Shown: positions 18,913 to 28,456, counted from the stretch's first letter. The stretch: 64,000 nucleotides of DNA from Paenibacillus bovis (GCA_007679095.1 VEFU01000003.1:62001-126000); one strand, 5' to 3'. The notes: generated by a model from the sequence alone, not told the origin. A program made the numbers and translations.

Positions 18913-18920
18913 TTTATCAC

Positions 18921-19367
18921 CTATCTTTCTCCTCGATGAAAGTATTGCTGTGAAGCAAATTCATCAAGGCGGATATTTTCAATCTTATCGACCATTTTTA
19001 AATAGTATTTATAACTTTTTTCTTTCATTTTTTCATATTTTTTCATTTCAATATTACTTTCTTTTAATTGTTCTTCTCTGAAATTCATTGTATTTCTTGC
19101 ATTAATAACAAGTCTTTGATAATGGTCAATTGTTTTCTGTAGGTTTAAAATGAACGACTGATTATGCCTGATTTCCATAACAGAAAGACCTGTAGAAATC
19201 TGTTGTAATTGTAATTTCTCTAAATCTTCCTTTTTTTTCAGGAGTTCAAATAGCTTTTCAGCATATACTTCAAATTTTTGAACAGACTCTTGATATTTGC
19301 TAAAAGCTTTATCTTTCTCTCGTTCTTTTAAATCTAGTATTTTTTGAAATTTAAAATTGTAGGTCAA
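18921..19367 (-). CDS. fliJ: FliJ, flagellar export chaperone / ATPase stalk
   Basis: Coiled-coil protein that acts like the gamma stalk of the FliI ATPase and escorts export substrates. The 148 residues are almost entirely heptad-like, highly charged helix ('DLKEREKDKAFSKYQESVQK'). The start is TTG (19365-19367) overlapping the fliI stop in a TTGA junction. There is no better ATG in the region, so coupling to fliI translation is likely. Confidence 0.92.
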   Translation of the reverse strand: MTYNFKFQKILDLKEREKDKAFSKYQESVQKFEVYAEKLFELLKKKEDLEKLQLQQISTGLSVMEIRHNQSFILNLQKTIDHYQRLVINARNTMNFREEQLKESNIEMKKYEKMKEKSYKYYLKMVDKIENIRLDEFASQQYFHRGER

Positions 19368-20689
19368 TTTATCTCACCTGTTTCTATTAAACGAATCAAA
19401 GCATTAATACTACCTGATAAGGAAACAGCATCATCTGTCTCTTGCTTCAAGAATGAAATTAAATTTGGATATGCTTGAATTGCTGCGTCAATTTCTTTAG
19501 ATGCACCACGTTTATATGCTCCAATATTAATTAAATCCTCTGAATTCATATACGTGCTCAACAAATCACGAAACTTCTCGGCTGCATACCGATGTTCTTT
19601 ACTAGACAGATGATTCATTAATCTACTTACACTTTTTAATACATTAATAGCAGGATACTGTCCTTTATTTGCCAATTCTCTGTCAAGTACAATATGTCCA
19701 TCTAAGATCCCTCTAACTGCATCTGCGATAGGTTCATTCATATCGTCACCGTCTACCAAAACTGTATAAAAGGCAGTTATCGAGCCTTTCTCATTAGTCC
19801 CCGTTCTTTCTAATAGACGAGGCAATATCGAAAAAACGGAGGGTGTATAGCCTTTAGTTGCTGGTGGTTCTCCAATCGCTAATCCAACCTCTCTTTGTCC
19901 CATCGCAACCCTTGTTACCGAATCCATCATAAACATTACGTCATGTCCCTTATCACGAAAATACTCTGCAATGGCAGTAGCAGTAAATGCACCTTTTATT
20001 CTCATTAGCGCAGGCATATCAGAGGTAGCTGCAATTACTACTGATTTTTTTAGACCTTCAGGACCTAAATCTCTTTCGATGAACTCTCTTACTTCACGAC
20101 CACGTTCGCCGATTAATGCAATGACATTAATATCAGCCTTTGTATTACGAGCAATCATTCCTAAAAGTGTACTCTTACCAACACCACTACCAGCAAATAT
20201 TCCTAATCTTTGTCCTTTCCCAACCGTTAATAAACTATCGATTGTTCGAACACCGACTTCTAATTTTTCTGATATGGGTGGCCTTTTTAACGGACTTGGT
20301 GGGTTTCGATCAATAGGCGTAGTTTTCATTCCAATTGGCAATGTAAAATCATCCATTGGTTCACCTAATGAATCTACAACTCTACCTATTAGTTCAGGTC
20401 CTACTTTAATTTGGAGAGAGCTCGATGTTGCTTCAACAAGACTGCCGGGAGCTACTTCCTGTATATCTGAATAAGGCATAAGTATGATAGATTGCTCCTT
20501 AAAACCAACTACTTCAGCTAATATTTTTTTGTCCTTTCTCTTTCCGCCTGCATGAATGATACATACATCCCCTATTTTGCAATCTGGTCCTTGTGATTCC
20601 AGCATTAATCCAACCACTTTACTTACTTTCCCATATCTTTTGAAAGTATCAATATTATTCATGTATGGAATTAGGTTATTTGCCTTCAT
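19364..20689 (-). CDS. fliI: FliI, flagellum-specific ATPase
   Basis: Hexameric ATPase that powers or primes export at the flagellar base; F1-beta-like. Walker A is '[17 protein letters not shown]', followed by 'IGERGREVREFIE' and Walker B 'DVMFMMDSVTR'. Length 441 residues is normal. Its ATG overlaps the fliH stop (ATGA), and it is coupled downstream to fliJ. Confidence 0.97.
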   Translation of the reverse strand: MKANNLIPYMNNIDTFKRYGKVSKVVGLMLESQGPDCKIGDVCIIHAGGKRKDKKILAEVVGFKEQSIILMPYSDIQEVAPGSLVEATSSSLQIKVGPELIGRVVDSLGEPMDDFTLPIGMKTTPIDRNPPSPLKRPPISEKLEVGVRTIDSLLTVGKGQRLGIFAGSGVGKSTLLGMIARNTKADINVIALIGERGREVREFIERDLGPEGLKKSVVIAATSDMPALMRIKGAFTATAIAEYFRDKGHDVMFMMDSVTRVAMGQREVGLAIGEPPATKGYTPSVFSILPRLLERTGTNEKGSITAFYTVLVDGDDMNEPIADAVRGILDGHIVLDRELANKGQYPAINVLKSVSRLMNHLSSKEHRYAAEKFRDLLSTYMNSEDLINIGAYKRGASKEIDAAIQAYPNLISFLKQETDDAVSLSGSINALIRLIETGEIN

Positions 20690-21456
20690 GCTTCATTACC
20701 TTCTAGTAAATGTAGTAATGCTTCTTTTAATTCGATTAATTGAGTTGAAAGAGATGCATCAATCCTGCCTTTATCGGATTCAATTAAACATGTGAATTCT
20801 TCAAGTTCGGCATTAGGATATATAAAACACTGTGTATTATGTGGGAATACAGCTTCTAATTCTTTTTTTTCTGCAAGTAAGGATTCATACTGAGCAGGAT
20901 GAACATGAATTTGAATCTCTTTATATTCACGTACTTCCTTAAGTGCACTCGTCACAATAGGTATAAATTTTTGTTTATCTTCCATTAAACTTGTTCGCAT
21001 TATCTTTTCTGATGCAGCAATCGCAATTTCTAATATTGATTTCTCAGCTTGTTCCACATGTTCTACAAATGCAGTCTTTGAACTTTCAACAATTTGCTGT
21101 GCATGACTGATAAGATCTACATACTCTTCGTATCCACTTGCTTGACCATCTTTCTTACCATTCTCGAAGCCCTCTGCATAGGCTATTTCTGCTAGTATTT
21201 TCTTTTCAGATTCCCAATCTGCTTTTTCTTTTTCTATTTGTTTCATCATTTCTTGTACTTGAAGTTGTGCTTGTTGTACCATTTGCCTTGCTTCGATATC
21301 AGCATTTTGAAGGATTCTCTCTCTTTCTTCTTCAAGTAATGAGTTGGAATTCGCGTCTTCACTCACCGACTCTTCTATAAATACATTCTTCAAAGCAATA
21401 ATCTTAGAGTTTGAAGGATTTATAGGTGTCATTTGCCGTTTAATAAGCCTAGACAA
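20686..21456 (-). CDS. fliH: FliH, regulator of the FliI ATPase
   Basis: Peripheral stalk-like protein that binds FliI and links it to the C ring. The 256 residues contain an N-terminal variable part, a long Gln/Glu-rich coiled coil ('EKADWESEKKILAEIAYAEG') and a C-terminal alpha/beta domain related to V/F-type stalk subunits. It starts with TTG (21454-21456), 9 bases after GGAG, overlapping the end of fliG by 8 bases. B. subtilis fliH also sits between fliG and fliI. Confidence 0.92.
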   Translation of the reverse strand: MSRLIKRQMTPINPSNSKIIALKNVFIEESVSEDANSNSLLEEERERILQNADIEARQMVQQAQLQVQEMMKQIEKEKADWESEKKILAEIAYAEGFENGKKDGQASGYEEYVDLISHAQQIVESSKTAFVEHVEQAEKSILEIAIAASEKIMRTSLMEDKQKFIPIVTSALKEVREYKEIQIHVHPAQYESLLAEKKELEAVFPHNTQCFIYPNAELEEFTCLIESDKGRIDASLSTQLIELKEALLHLLEGNEA

Positions 21457-22456
21457 TTATGTCATCTCCTCCACCACGGGCGATGATGATTTCTCCAGTA
21501 TCCTCTAGTCTACGAATAATGCTAACGATTTTCATTTGTGCTTCTTCTACATCTCGTAGCCTAACTGGTCCCATATACTGTAATTCTTCTTTAACCGTCT
21601 CCACCATACGGGAGGACATATTGCGAAATAGAATTTCTTTCACTTCATCACTTGAAATTTTTAGTGCTAACAATAAATCTTCGTTATCACATTCCCGAAT
21701 TACACGCTGGATAGAACGATTGTCCAATGTAACGATATCTTCAAAGACAAACATTCGCTTTTTAATTTCTTCTGCTAATTCAGGATCTTCAATTTCAAGT
21801 GCATCTAATATCGTTTTCTCCGTTGCTCTATCGACTCCATTTAGTACTTCTACAACAGATTCAATACCACCGGTTTGTGTATAATCCTGTGTTACAGTAG
21901 CAGATAATTTTTCTTCCAATATTGCTTCTACTTCACTGATTACCTCTGGAGATGTTCGATCCATGATTGCAATTCTCTTGGCAATATCTGTTTGCATTTG
22001 TTGTGGTAATTCAGATAATATCTGTCCAGCTTTTTCTGGCTCTAAATATGAAAGTATCAAGGCAATTGTTTGCGGATGCTCGTTTTGAATAAAGTTTAAT
22101 ATTTGGCTAGCATCCGCTTTTCTCGCAAAATCAAATGGTCGTACTTGTAGTGAAGAGGTAAGTCGGTTAATAATAATCGACGCTTGTTCGGGACCTAATG
22201 CCTTTTCCAACACTGTCTTTGCATAGCCAATTCCACCTTGTGAAATATAATCTTGCGCTATAGCGATATTATGGAATTCTTCCAATACTTCCTCTTTCGA
22301 TTGTGAATCAACTTTTCTTACATTCGAAATTTCTAATGTTAATTTTTCCATTTCTTCTTCTGATAAATGCTTATAGACAGACGAGGCGACATCTGGGCCT
22401 AATGAAATTAGTAATATTGCCGCTTTCTGTTTTCCAGTTAAGCCTTTATTTGCCAA
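21449..22456 (-). CDS. fliG: FliG, flagellar motor switch protein
   Basis: C-ring protein that binds FliF and transmits torque from the stator. The 335 residues show the N-terminal FliF-binding domain ('GLTGKQKAAILLISLGPDVA'), the armadillo middle domain with the EHPQ motif ('ILNFIQNEHPQTIALILSYL'), and the C-terminal torque helix with alternating charges ('RVIRECDNEDLLLALK'). Confidence 0.97.
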   Translation of the reverse strand: MANKGLTGKQKAAILLISLGPDVASSVYKHLSEEEMEKLTLEISNVRKVDSQSKEEVLEEFHNIAIAQDYISQGGIGYAKTVLEKALGPEQASIIINRLTSSLQVRPFDFARKADASQILNFIQNEHPQTIALILSYLEPEKAGQILSELPQQMQTDIAKRIAIMDRTSPEVISEVEAILEEKLSATVTQDYTQTGGIESVVEVLNGVDRATEKTILDALEIEDPELAEEIKKRMFVFEDIVTLDNRSIQRVIRECDNEDLLLALKISSDEVKEILFRNMSSRMVETVKEELQYMGPVRLRDVEEAQMKIVSIIRRLEDTGEIIIARGGGDDIIV

Positions 22457-22468
22457 TTAGCACCCCTC

Positions 22469-24064
22469 CTATTCCTCCGCTAACCAAGTACGAAGTAATT
22501 TAGCAAATTCATCTGGTTGCTCTTTCGCGAGTTTTTCCAATTGATTTTTGCGCAGTTCTGCTTCTGTTACGATAGGATTATTTAAATCTGGTATTTCGAT
22601 TGGGTCATCTTCTAATTCTTCAACTTCATACAGCTCTTCTTCTGAAACTACATCTCGTTTTCGTTTCATCATTAAATAAATAATGACACCGATTAGTATT
22701 AAAAGTAGGCCGGCCATCGCATACACCAACCAAGGCATTTTATTATTAGGTGTTTCCGTCATCTCCACCTTGCCATTAAATGGTTGTACAGAAACTGCAA
22801 TCTTCTCTTGGATCGCTTCATCTGAAATATCTGTTCCTGATTCTTTATCAATCGATGTCCTGATGATAGTTGATAATAGTTGTTGTATATCCTGTTTTCT
22901 TGCCTCAGGAAATGAATTCATATCATCTGGATTTGGTGGTTCCACCATCACTTGGATTCCAAGATCTCTTATTTTATAAGGACTTCCAACAATCTCTTTT
23001 CTGATTCGATTTATTTCATTATTGATAATTTCTTCCGTTCTCTCATAATCACCATTACCATTGGTTCCTTCTAGATATTGACCATTATTTGGATCTGTTT
23101 CATCACCGGTAGGAGGAATTCCTCCAGCCATATCTCCACTTCCTGTATATGTCTCTGTGATACGTTGAGCACTTATAGCAATACCTTCCATATTTTCCTC
23201 ATCAACAGGTAGTACTAAATTTTCTTCACGATTTTCTTGAGTGAAGTCTATATCAGCAGTTACGGATGTAACTACTTTATTAAAACCCATTAATGTACCA
23301 AGCATATTCTGTACTTGGCGTTGGATATCTCGTTCAATTTGTTTTTTTATTTGCATTTGTTGAGTAAACCCATTATCCGCATATTGTTGCTCATTTAGAT
23401 CGAAGTACTCTAAATACTGATTACGAATAACAATATTATCAGTCGGTAGGTTAGGAACACTTTTGGACACTAGATGATACAATGACTTGATTTGTTTTTC
23501 ATCGAAGCTATGTCCTGGTTTGGTATGCAATATAATAGATGCAGAAGCAAATTCATTAGCGTCACTGAGAAATACACCTTTTTCTGGCAGAGTTATCATT
23601 ACTTTTGCCTGATCAATTCCTTCAATACTTCTCATCAGTTCTGCTAACTCTGTTTGTGTGGCCTCTAACTTCATTACATTAAATTCATTATCTGTCATAC
23701 CAAAACCAGCATTATTAGCAAAGAAAGAATAATCAATATTACCTGATTCTGGTACACCCTCTGCAGCAAGTTCAACTAGGAGAGTTTCTACATTTTCTTT
23801 TGGGACTTTAATGGTTGTACCACCATTGGATATCTCTGATTGAATCCCTTTAGCATCTAGACTCTCTTTAATAGTTCCTGTCTCAGGAGGAGTCAAATTT
23901 GTATATAATGGAACTAATCTTGGTTTAGATACAAAATAAAAAATGCTAGCAATTAAAATAAGGGAAACAACTATCGAACCAATAATAATTATTTTTTGAT
24001 TTCCAGTTCTGTTTGACCAATATTCTTTCAAACTAGCAATTTTATTGTTTATATTCTCTTTCAT
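22469..24064 (-). CDS. fliF: FliF, MS-ring protein
   Basis: Builds the membrane-embedded MS ring that serves as the base for the flagellum. The 531-residue protein has an N-terminal membrane helix (about residues 26-46), periplasmic-type ring-building motifs ('PRLVPLYTNLTPPETGTI'), and a second membrane helix (about residues 446-467). The C-terminal acidic FliG-binding tail ends in 'LLRTWLAEE'. It lies between fliE and fliG. Confidence 0.97.
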   Translation of the reverse strand: MKENINNKIASLKEYWSNRTGNQKIIIIGSIVVSLILIASIFYFVSKPRLVPLYTNLTPPETGTIKESLDAKGIQSEISNGGTTIKVPKENVETLLVELAAEGVPESGNIDYSFFANNAGFGMTDNEFNVMKLEATQTELAELMRSIEGIDQAKVMITLPEKGVFLSDANEFASASIILHTKPGHSFDEKQIKSLYHLVSKSVPNLPTDNIVIRNQYLEYFDLNEQQYADNGFTQQMQIKKQIERDIQRQVQNMLGTLMGFNKVVTSVTADIDFTQENREENLVLPVDEENMEGIAISAQRITETYTGSGDMAGGIPPTGDETDPNNGQYLEGTNGNGDYERTEEIINNEINRIRKEIVGSPYKIRDLGIQVMVEPPNPDDMNSFPEARKQDIQQLLSTIIRTSIDKESGTDISDEAIQEKIAVSVQPFNGKVEMTETPNNKMPWLVYAMAGLLLILIGVIIYLMMKRKRDVVSEEELYEVEELEDDPIEIPDLNNPIVTEAELRKNQLEKLAKEQPDEFAKLLRTWLAEE

Positions 24065-24096
24065 TTATAAACCCCTTACCAAATAGCATGCACTCA

Positions 24097-24402
24097 TCAA
24101 ACTTGCATCCTCATCATTTCTTGATATGCTTCCACCGCTTTATTGCGCACTTCCATCGCTAATTGCAATGAAATGGATGCTTTTTGTGCAGTGATCATCA
24201 CATCATGTAGTTCAATTTTTTCGCCTTTAATTAATTTTTCTGTCGCAATATCTGATTGCACCTGTGCATCGTTCACATTGTTAACAGCTGCTTTTAATAT
24301 TTCATTGAAACTAACCTGTGATTTTTTTGATAACTGTTTACTGTTATTATTTAGATTAATGGGCTGTAAGTTTGCGATACTAACACTGTTAATAGCCAAC
24401 AC
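24097..24402 (-). CDS. fliE: FliE, MS ring-rod junction protein
   Basis: Small export substrate that joins the rod to the MS ring. The helical C-terminal part 'HDVMITAQKASISLQLAMEV' ending 'KAVEAYQEMMRMQV' is the family signature. It starts with GTG (24400-24402) 4 bases after GGAGG; the immediately following TTG codon is an alternative. Length 101 residues is typical. Confidence 0.94.
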   Translation of the reverse strand: MLAINSVSIANLQPINLNNNSKQLSKKSQVSFNEILKAAVNNVNDAQVQSDIATEKLIKGEKIELHDVMITAQKASISLQLAMEVRNKAVEAYQEMMRMQV

Positions 24403-24413
24403 GAATCCTCCTT

Positions 24414-24872
24414 TTACTTACCGATTTGCAAAGCTTTCACATACATAGATTTCGTTGCATTAAGTACTGTAACATTTGCTTCATAAGATCTTGTTGCACT
24501 TATTAAATCAACCATTTCTCTCAATGGATCTACATTAGGTAACTGTACATATCCTTCATCATTCGCATCAGGATGAGAAGGATTATATTCAAGTCGGTAC
24601 GGAGAATCATCTTCCACTATGTTTGATACTCGTACACCATTTAAATTGTTTTTATCATTTTGGTTACCTCTAACAGATTGTAGTACAGAAGCAAATGATT
24701 GCTCATTCGGCTCCATCACAACCATTTTCCTTGTATAAGGTTGCCATTCTCCATTTACAAGTTTCCCTCTTGTTGAATCAACATTTGCCATATTAGAAGA
24801 AATAACATCCATTCTTAGGCGTTGTGCTGTTAATGCTGATGATGTAATACCCATACTCTGAAAAAGAGACAT
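24414..24872 (-). CDS. flgC: FlgC, proximal rod protein
   Basis: Axial rod protein secreted through the export gate. The N terminus 'SLFQSMGITSSALTAQRLRM' plus 'DVISSNMANVDSTRG' and the C terminus 'EMVDLISATRSYEANVTVLN' are the flagellar axial D0 signatures. The AAAGGAGG ribosome binding site lies within the last codons of flgB, giving tight spacing (1 base between stop and start). Confidence 0.96.
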   Translation of the reverse strand: MSLFQSMGITSSALTAQRLRMDVISSNMANVDSTRGKLVNGEWQPYTRKMVVMEPNEQSFASVLQSVRGNQNDKNNLNGVRVSNIVEDDSPYRLEYNPSHPDANDEGYVQLPNVDPLREMVDLISATRSYEANVTVLNATKSMYVKALQIGK

Positions 24873-24873
24873 C

Positions 24874-25263
24874 CTACCTACCTCCTTTTATGACATTCTG
24901 AAGAGTTGAGAATTTCCCATTAATTCTTTCTACTAATGCTTGATAGTAAATTTGATTCGTTGCAAGATCCGACATTTCCTTATCTATATCGACATTATTT
25001 CCGTTGTGGTGGTACTGCCAATTGGTAGAAGTTTGGATAGTAGGACTGCTGTTTTTAAGGGAGATTGGGAAGTGACGAGGATCGCTTCTATAAGTATCGA
25101 TATGTTTAGTTGAATCAGCAAGAACTTCTTTAAAACTAACTGTTTTCTTTTTGTAATTAGGCACATCTACATTCGCAATATTTTGCGCAATTGTTTTATT
25201 CTTTAATGCAGAATAATCTAATCCTTTTTCAAGTAAGCTAATATTGTTTGAAAATAAATTCAA
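24874..25263 (-). CDS. flgB: FlgB, proximal rod protein; first gene of the fla/che operon
   Basis: Axial rod protein. Its 129 residues carry 'KTIAQNIANVDVPNYKKKTV' and the C-terminal 'MSDLATNQIYYQALVERING'. Translation starts at TTG (25261-25263), 7 bases after GGTGGTG; no ATG gives a plausible N terminus. As first gene of a 30-gene operon, a weak TTG start could limit rod protein dosage. The region upstream holds the operon promoter and the codY terminator. Confidence 0.93.
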   Translation of the reverse strand: MNLFSNNISLLEKGLDYSALKNKTIAQNIANVDVPNYKKKTVSFKEVLADSTKHIDTYRSDPRHFPISLKNSSPTIQTSTNWQYHHNGNNVDIDKEMSDLATNQIYYQALVERINGKFSTLQNVIKGGR

Positions 25264-25480
25264 TATTTAACACCACCGTTTTTTTACATTACGAAATTAA
25301 TACAAATAATCACTTTATATATATTTCATTACACATTCATTACACATCTATCTCATTGTATTATTTTTGTCATATTTCGTCTATATATGTCGGACCGGAT
25401 TTGTGACAATCTTGTCCAAATTATAGAAAATAGTACTTTAGACACCCATATTTTTAGCGCTTTTTGCCCACAAAACAAAG
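25264..25480 (-). promoter_or_regulatory. fla/che operon control region
   Basis: The stretch between the codY terminator and flgB holds a sigma-A-like promoter on the minus strand. The -35 TTGTCA is at 25404-25409; the -10 is TATATA (25382-25387, 16-bp spacer) or TATAGA (25380-25385, 18-bp spacer). A short palindrome GACAAtcTTGTC (25405-25416) overlaps the -35. A tandem 11-bp direct repeat (TTCATTACACA, 25325-25346) lies in the leader. A CodY-box-like sequence, 11 of 15 matches, lies at 25418-25432. I could not find a convincing sigma-D promoter (TAAA-N15-GCCGATAT). Confidence 0.5.
25325..25346. repeat. Perfect tandem 11-bp direct repeat in the flgB leader
   Basis: Two abutting copies of TTCATTACACA (25325-25335 and 25336-25346), about one helical turn apart, about 35 bases downstream of the predicted -10. 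This could be a binding site for a regulator acting on the same DNA face, or an RNA element. No known factor is assigned. Confidence 0.7.
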
Positions 25481-25512
25481 AAAAAGTTACCAGACTAAAG
25501 TCCAGTAACTTT
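25481..25512 (-). terminator. Intrinsic terminator after codY
   Basis: Arms at 25483-25496 and 25499-25512 form a 14-bp stem with a 2-base minimal loop on paper. Two positions pair as G-U only in the minus-strand RNA, where they would be mismatches on the plus strand, and a run of U follows on the minus strand. It is therefore oriented for codY. It lies 25 bases after the codY stop and isolates fla/che from it. Confidence 0.85.
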
Positions 25513-25537
25513 TATTATTGCTATACTATTTAATTAT

Positions 25538-26317
25538 TTAATTAGACTTTAACTTATCAAGTTCTTGTAGGAATTTAGAATTTAGGACTTTTATATATGT
25601 ACCTTTCATCCCAAGTGAACGTGATTCGATTACTCCAGCACTTTCAAGCTTTCTCAATGCATTAACAATTACGGAGCGTGTAATTCCTACACGATCTGCA
25701 ATTTTTGATGCTACTAATAATCCTTCGCTGCCATTCAACTCTTCAAAAATATGTTCAATAGCTTCTAATTCACTATACGATAGTGAGCTAATCGCCATTT
25801 GTACAACAGCTTTACTTCTAGCCTCTTCCTCAATTTCTTCTGCTTTTTCACGAAGAATTTCCATACCTACTACTGTTGCACCATATTCTGCTAAGATTAA
25901 ATCATCATCTTGGAAGTTTTGTTCAAGACGAGAAAGTAGAAGTGTGCCTAGACGTTCACCGCCTCCAATAATAGGAACGATTGTTGTTAAACCATTGCTA
26001 AATAAATCTTTGTTTTCTACAGGGAACGCTGTATACTCACTATCCACTCCGATATTAGAAGATGTTTCTGTAATGTTAAATAGACTCTTCGTATACTCTT
26101 CAGGAAATTGTCTTTCTTCGAGCATTTTTTTCATTCTTTCATTTTCAATTTGTTGATTTACAGCGTAACCAATTAATTTTCCACGACGACTAAGAATGAA
26201 AATGTTCGCATTAATCACCTGACTTAGAGTTTCTGACATTTCTTTAAAATTTACCGGTTTTCCTGCAGCTTTTTGGAGCATTGCATTAATTGTTCTTGTT
26301 CTTGATAATAATTCCAT
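25538..26317 (-). CDS. codY: CodY, GTP- and branched-chain-amino-acid-sensing global repressor
   Basis: Dimeric transcription factor that represses nitrogen, competence and motility genes when Ile/Leu/Val and GTP are plentiful. The 259 residues include an N-terminal GAF-type effector domain (starting '[20 protein letters not shown]') and a C-terminal winged helix-turn-helix with '[20 protein letters not shown]'. Length is identical to B. subtilis. AGGAGG stands 6 bases before the ATG. It follows hslU by 107 bases, the usual xerC-hslV-hslU-codY order, and directly precedes the fla/che operon that CodY represses in B. subtilis. Confidence 0.98.
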   Translation of the reverse strand: MELLSRTRTINAMLQKAAGKPVNFKEMSETLSQVINANIFILSRRGKLIGYAVNQQIENERMKKMLEERQFPEEYTKSLFNITETSSNIGVDSEYTAFPVENKDLFSNGLTTIVPIIGGGERLGTLLLSRLEQNFQDDDLILAEYGATVVGMEILREKAEEIEEEARSKAVVQMAISSLSYSELEAIEHIFEELNGSEGLLVASKIADRVGITRSVIVNALRKLESAGVIESRSLGMKGTYIKVLNSKFLQELDKLKSN

Positions 26318-26424
26318 TAGATTTCCTCCTAATATTATTCTATATAAACGATAATCAGTAGTTTGATTTTTAATTAATTAGAATTCTCAGTAATATCTTA
26401 CCCTGATAATTTTGATTTAAAACA

Positions 26425-27837
26425 TTATAAGATAAATTGACTCAAATCTTTATCTTTAGAAATCGCATTTAGTTTTTCATCCACATAAGCACGTGTTATT
26501 TTCACTAGCTCCAATGTAACATCGGGCGCTTCAAACGATAAGTCTTCTAGTAATTTTTCCATGATAGTGTGCAATCTTCTAGCACCGATATTATCTGTCT
26601 CCTGATTAACATTAAACGCTATTTCAGCAAGTCTGTGAATAGCATCGTCAGAAAATTCGATTTGTATACCTTCTGTTGCCATTAATGCTATGTATTGCTT
26701 AATTAATGCATTATCTGGCTCAGTTAAAATACTCACAAAATCTTCCACAGATAATTTCTCTAGTTCCACTCTAATAGGAAAACGACCTTGAAGTTCCGGA
26801 ATCAAGTCAGAAGGTTTCGAAATATGAAATGCGCCTGCACCAATAAATAGAATATGATCTGTTTTCACTGGTCCGTATTTTGTAACTACAGTGGAACCTT
26901 CGATGATTGGAAGAATATCACGTTGGACCCCTTCTCTCGATACATCCGCAGAAGATGATGAATTACCTTTACTTGCAATTTTATCGATCTCATCGATAAA
27001 AATAATACCTGTTTGCTCTGCTCTTCTAATTGCCGTTTGAGAGACTTCATCCATATCAATTAGTTTCTGAGCTTCATCATTCGTCAATACAACTCTTGCA
27101 TCTTTAACAGGCAATTTTCTTTTTTTCTTTTTTTTCGGCATTAGACTACTGAAAGCATCCTGCATGTTCATGCCCATTTGTTCCATACCAGATCCTTGTA
27201 ACATATCGAACATAGAAGGTTGTTGTTCTTCTACTTCTACTTGTACAATTGAATCTTCTAATTCGCCATTTGCAAGTTTTTCAGCAATAACTCTTCGACG
27301 GTCTCTTAAGTTCATTTCTTCTTGAGAGCTTTGATCATCTTGTTCCTGCTGTTGATTACCAAATATCATCTCAAATGGATTTTTAAAGCTTTCTGACTTC
27401 TTCTTAGCTGGTACTAATAATTCCACCAGTCTGCTATTAGCTTGTTTCTCTGCTTGACTTCTTACTTCTAACATCTTTTCTTCTTTTACAATTCGTACAG
27501 ATGTCTCCATTAAATCGCGTACCATTGATTCCACATCTCTACCCACATAGCCTACTTCTGTAAATTTAGTGGCTTCGACCTTTACAAACGGAGCACCAAC
27601 TAGTTTTGCCATGCGTCTAGCAATTTCTGTTTTACCTACTCCGGTAGGACCAATCATAAGAATGTTCTTAGGTATGATCTCATCTCTTAAATTCGGATCA
27701 AGCTTTCCACGGCGATATCGATTTCTGAGTGCAACAGCAACAGCTCTTTTCGCCTCTTTCTGTCCAATAATATATTGATCAAGTTTCTCAACGATTTGGC
27801 GTGGAGTCATATTTAACCCCTTTATTTCAGTTACCAA
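26425..27837 (-). CDS. hslU: HslU (ClpY), ATPase of the HslUV protease
   Basis: AAA+ unfoldase that feeds proteins into HslV. Walker A '[18 protein letters not shown]' and Walker B '[12 protein letters not shown]' are present. The intermediate I domain (about residues 110-245) contains a Lys-rich '[11 protein letters not shown]' stretch, and the C-terminal 'DKDLSQFIL' is the HslV-activating tail. Start is uncertain. A TTG at 27837 has AAAGGAGG 6 bases upstream, while an ATG at 27810 has its own AAAGGGG 6 bases upstream; the longer form (470 residues) is closer to the B. subtilis length of 467. Confidence 0.96.
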   Translation of the reverse strand: MVTEIKGLNMTPRQIVEKLDQYIIGQKEAKRAVAVALRNRYRRGKLDPNLRDEIIPKNILMIGPTGVGKTEIARRMAKLVGAPFVKVEATKFTEVGYVGRDVESMVRDLMETSVRIVKEEKMLEVRSQAEKQANSRLVELLVPAKKKSESFKNPFEMIFGNQQQEQDDQSSQEEMNLRDRRRVIAEKLANGELEDSIVQVEVEEQQPSMFDMLQGSGMEQMGMNMQDAFSSLMPKKKKKRKLPVKDARVVLTNDEAQKLIDMDEVSQTAIRRAEQTGIIFIDEIDKIASKGNSSSSADVSREGVQRDILPIIEGSTVVTKYGPVKTDHILFIGAGAFHISKPSDLIPELQGRFPIRVELEKLSVEDFVSILTEPDNALIKQYIALMATEGIQIEFSDDAIHRLAEIAFNVNQETDNIGARRLHTIMEKLLEDLSFEAPDVTLELVKITRAYVDEKLNAISKDKDLSQFIL

Positions 27838-27887
27838 ATTGTCCCCTCCTTTGATATAAATAAAAGATTGGGTTACATTCCTTTGAG

Positions 27888-28430
27888 TTAAAGTTCTTCA
27901 ACAATAATGTTTCTATTTGTGTACACACAAATATCTGCAGCAATCTCAAGAGAAGCCTTCGCTATTTCTCTCGCAGTTAAATGTTCTCCCGAGTAATGTT
28001 TTAGTGCACGTCCTGCAGATAATGCATAATTCCCACCAGAACCAATAGCAAGTATGCCATCATCAGGTTCGATTACCTCACCTGTACCAGAAACAAGTAA
28101 TAAGTTATCCTTATCCATTACGATTAACATTGCTTCTAGTTTTCGCAATACTTTATCACTACGCCACTCTTTTGCAAGTTCAACAGCGGCACGTTGTAAA
28201 TTTCCATTGAATTCTTGTAGTCTTCCCTCAAATTTTTCAAACAGAGTAAAGGCATCCGCAACTGATCCAGCAAATCCTGCAATTACTTTTCCATTAAACA
28301 ATTTCCGTACTTTCTTTGCAGTATGTTTCATCACAACTGCGTTTCCAAACGTCACTTGTCCATCTCCAGCCATTGCACTTTTTCCATCATGTTGAACAGC
28401 AAAAATTGTAGTTGCATGAAATTGATCCAT
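27888..28430 (-). CDS. hslV: HslV (ClpQ), peptidase of the HslUV protease
   Basis: Proteasome-beta-like peptidase forming double hexamers. Family motifs '[20 protein letters not shown]', '[15 protein letters not shown]' and '[18 protein letters not shown]' are present; length is 180 residues. The N terminus is [10 protein letters not shown]. The conserved catalytic Thr aligns with Thr7, preceded by six residues, and residue 2 is Asp rather than the Ser proposed as nucleophile in B. subtilis ClpQ (CodW). The ATG has AAGGAG 5 bases upstream, so the leader seems real. Confidence 0.96.
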   Translation of the reverse strand: MDQFHATTIFAVQHDGKSAMAGDGQVTFGNAVVMKHTAKKVRKLFNGKVIAGFAGSVADAFTLFEKFEGRLQEFNGNLQRAAVELAKEWRSDKVLRKLEAMLIVMDKDNLLLVSGTGEVIEPDDGILAIGSGGNYALSAGRALKHYSGEHLTAREIAKASLEIAADICVYTNRNIIVEEL

Positions 28431-28456
28431 AATATCTCCTTCCTGCTCATTATTTT

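Noticed and set aside
25380-25482. Sigma-D promoter before flgB
   Set aside because: A CCGACAT-like -10 exists but no TAAA -35 lies at the right distance.
26382-26396. CodY-box-like sequence upstream of codY (11 of 15 matches)
   Set aside because: Four mismatches in an AT-rich region are expected by chance; no promoter was readable beside it.
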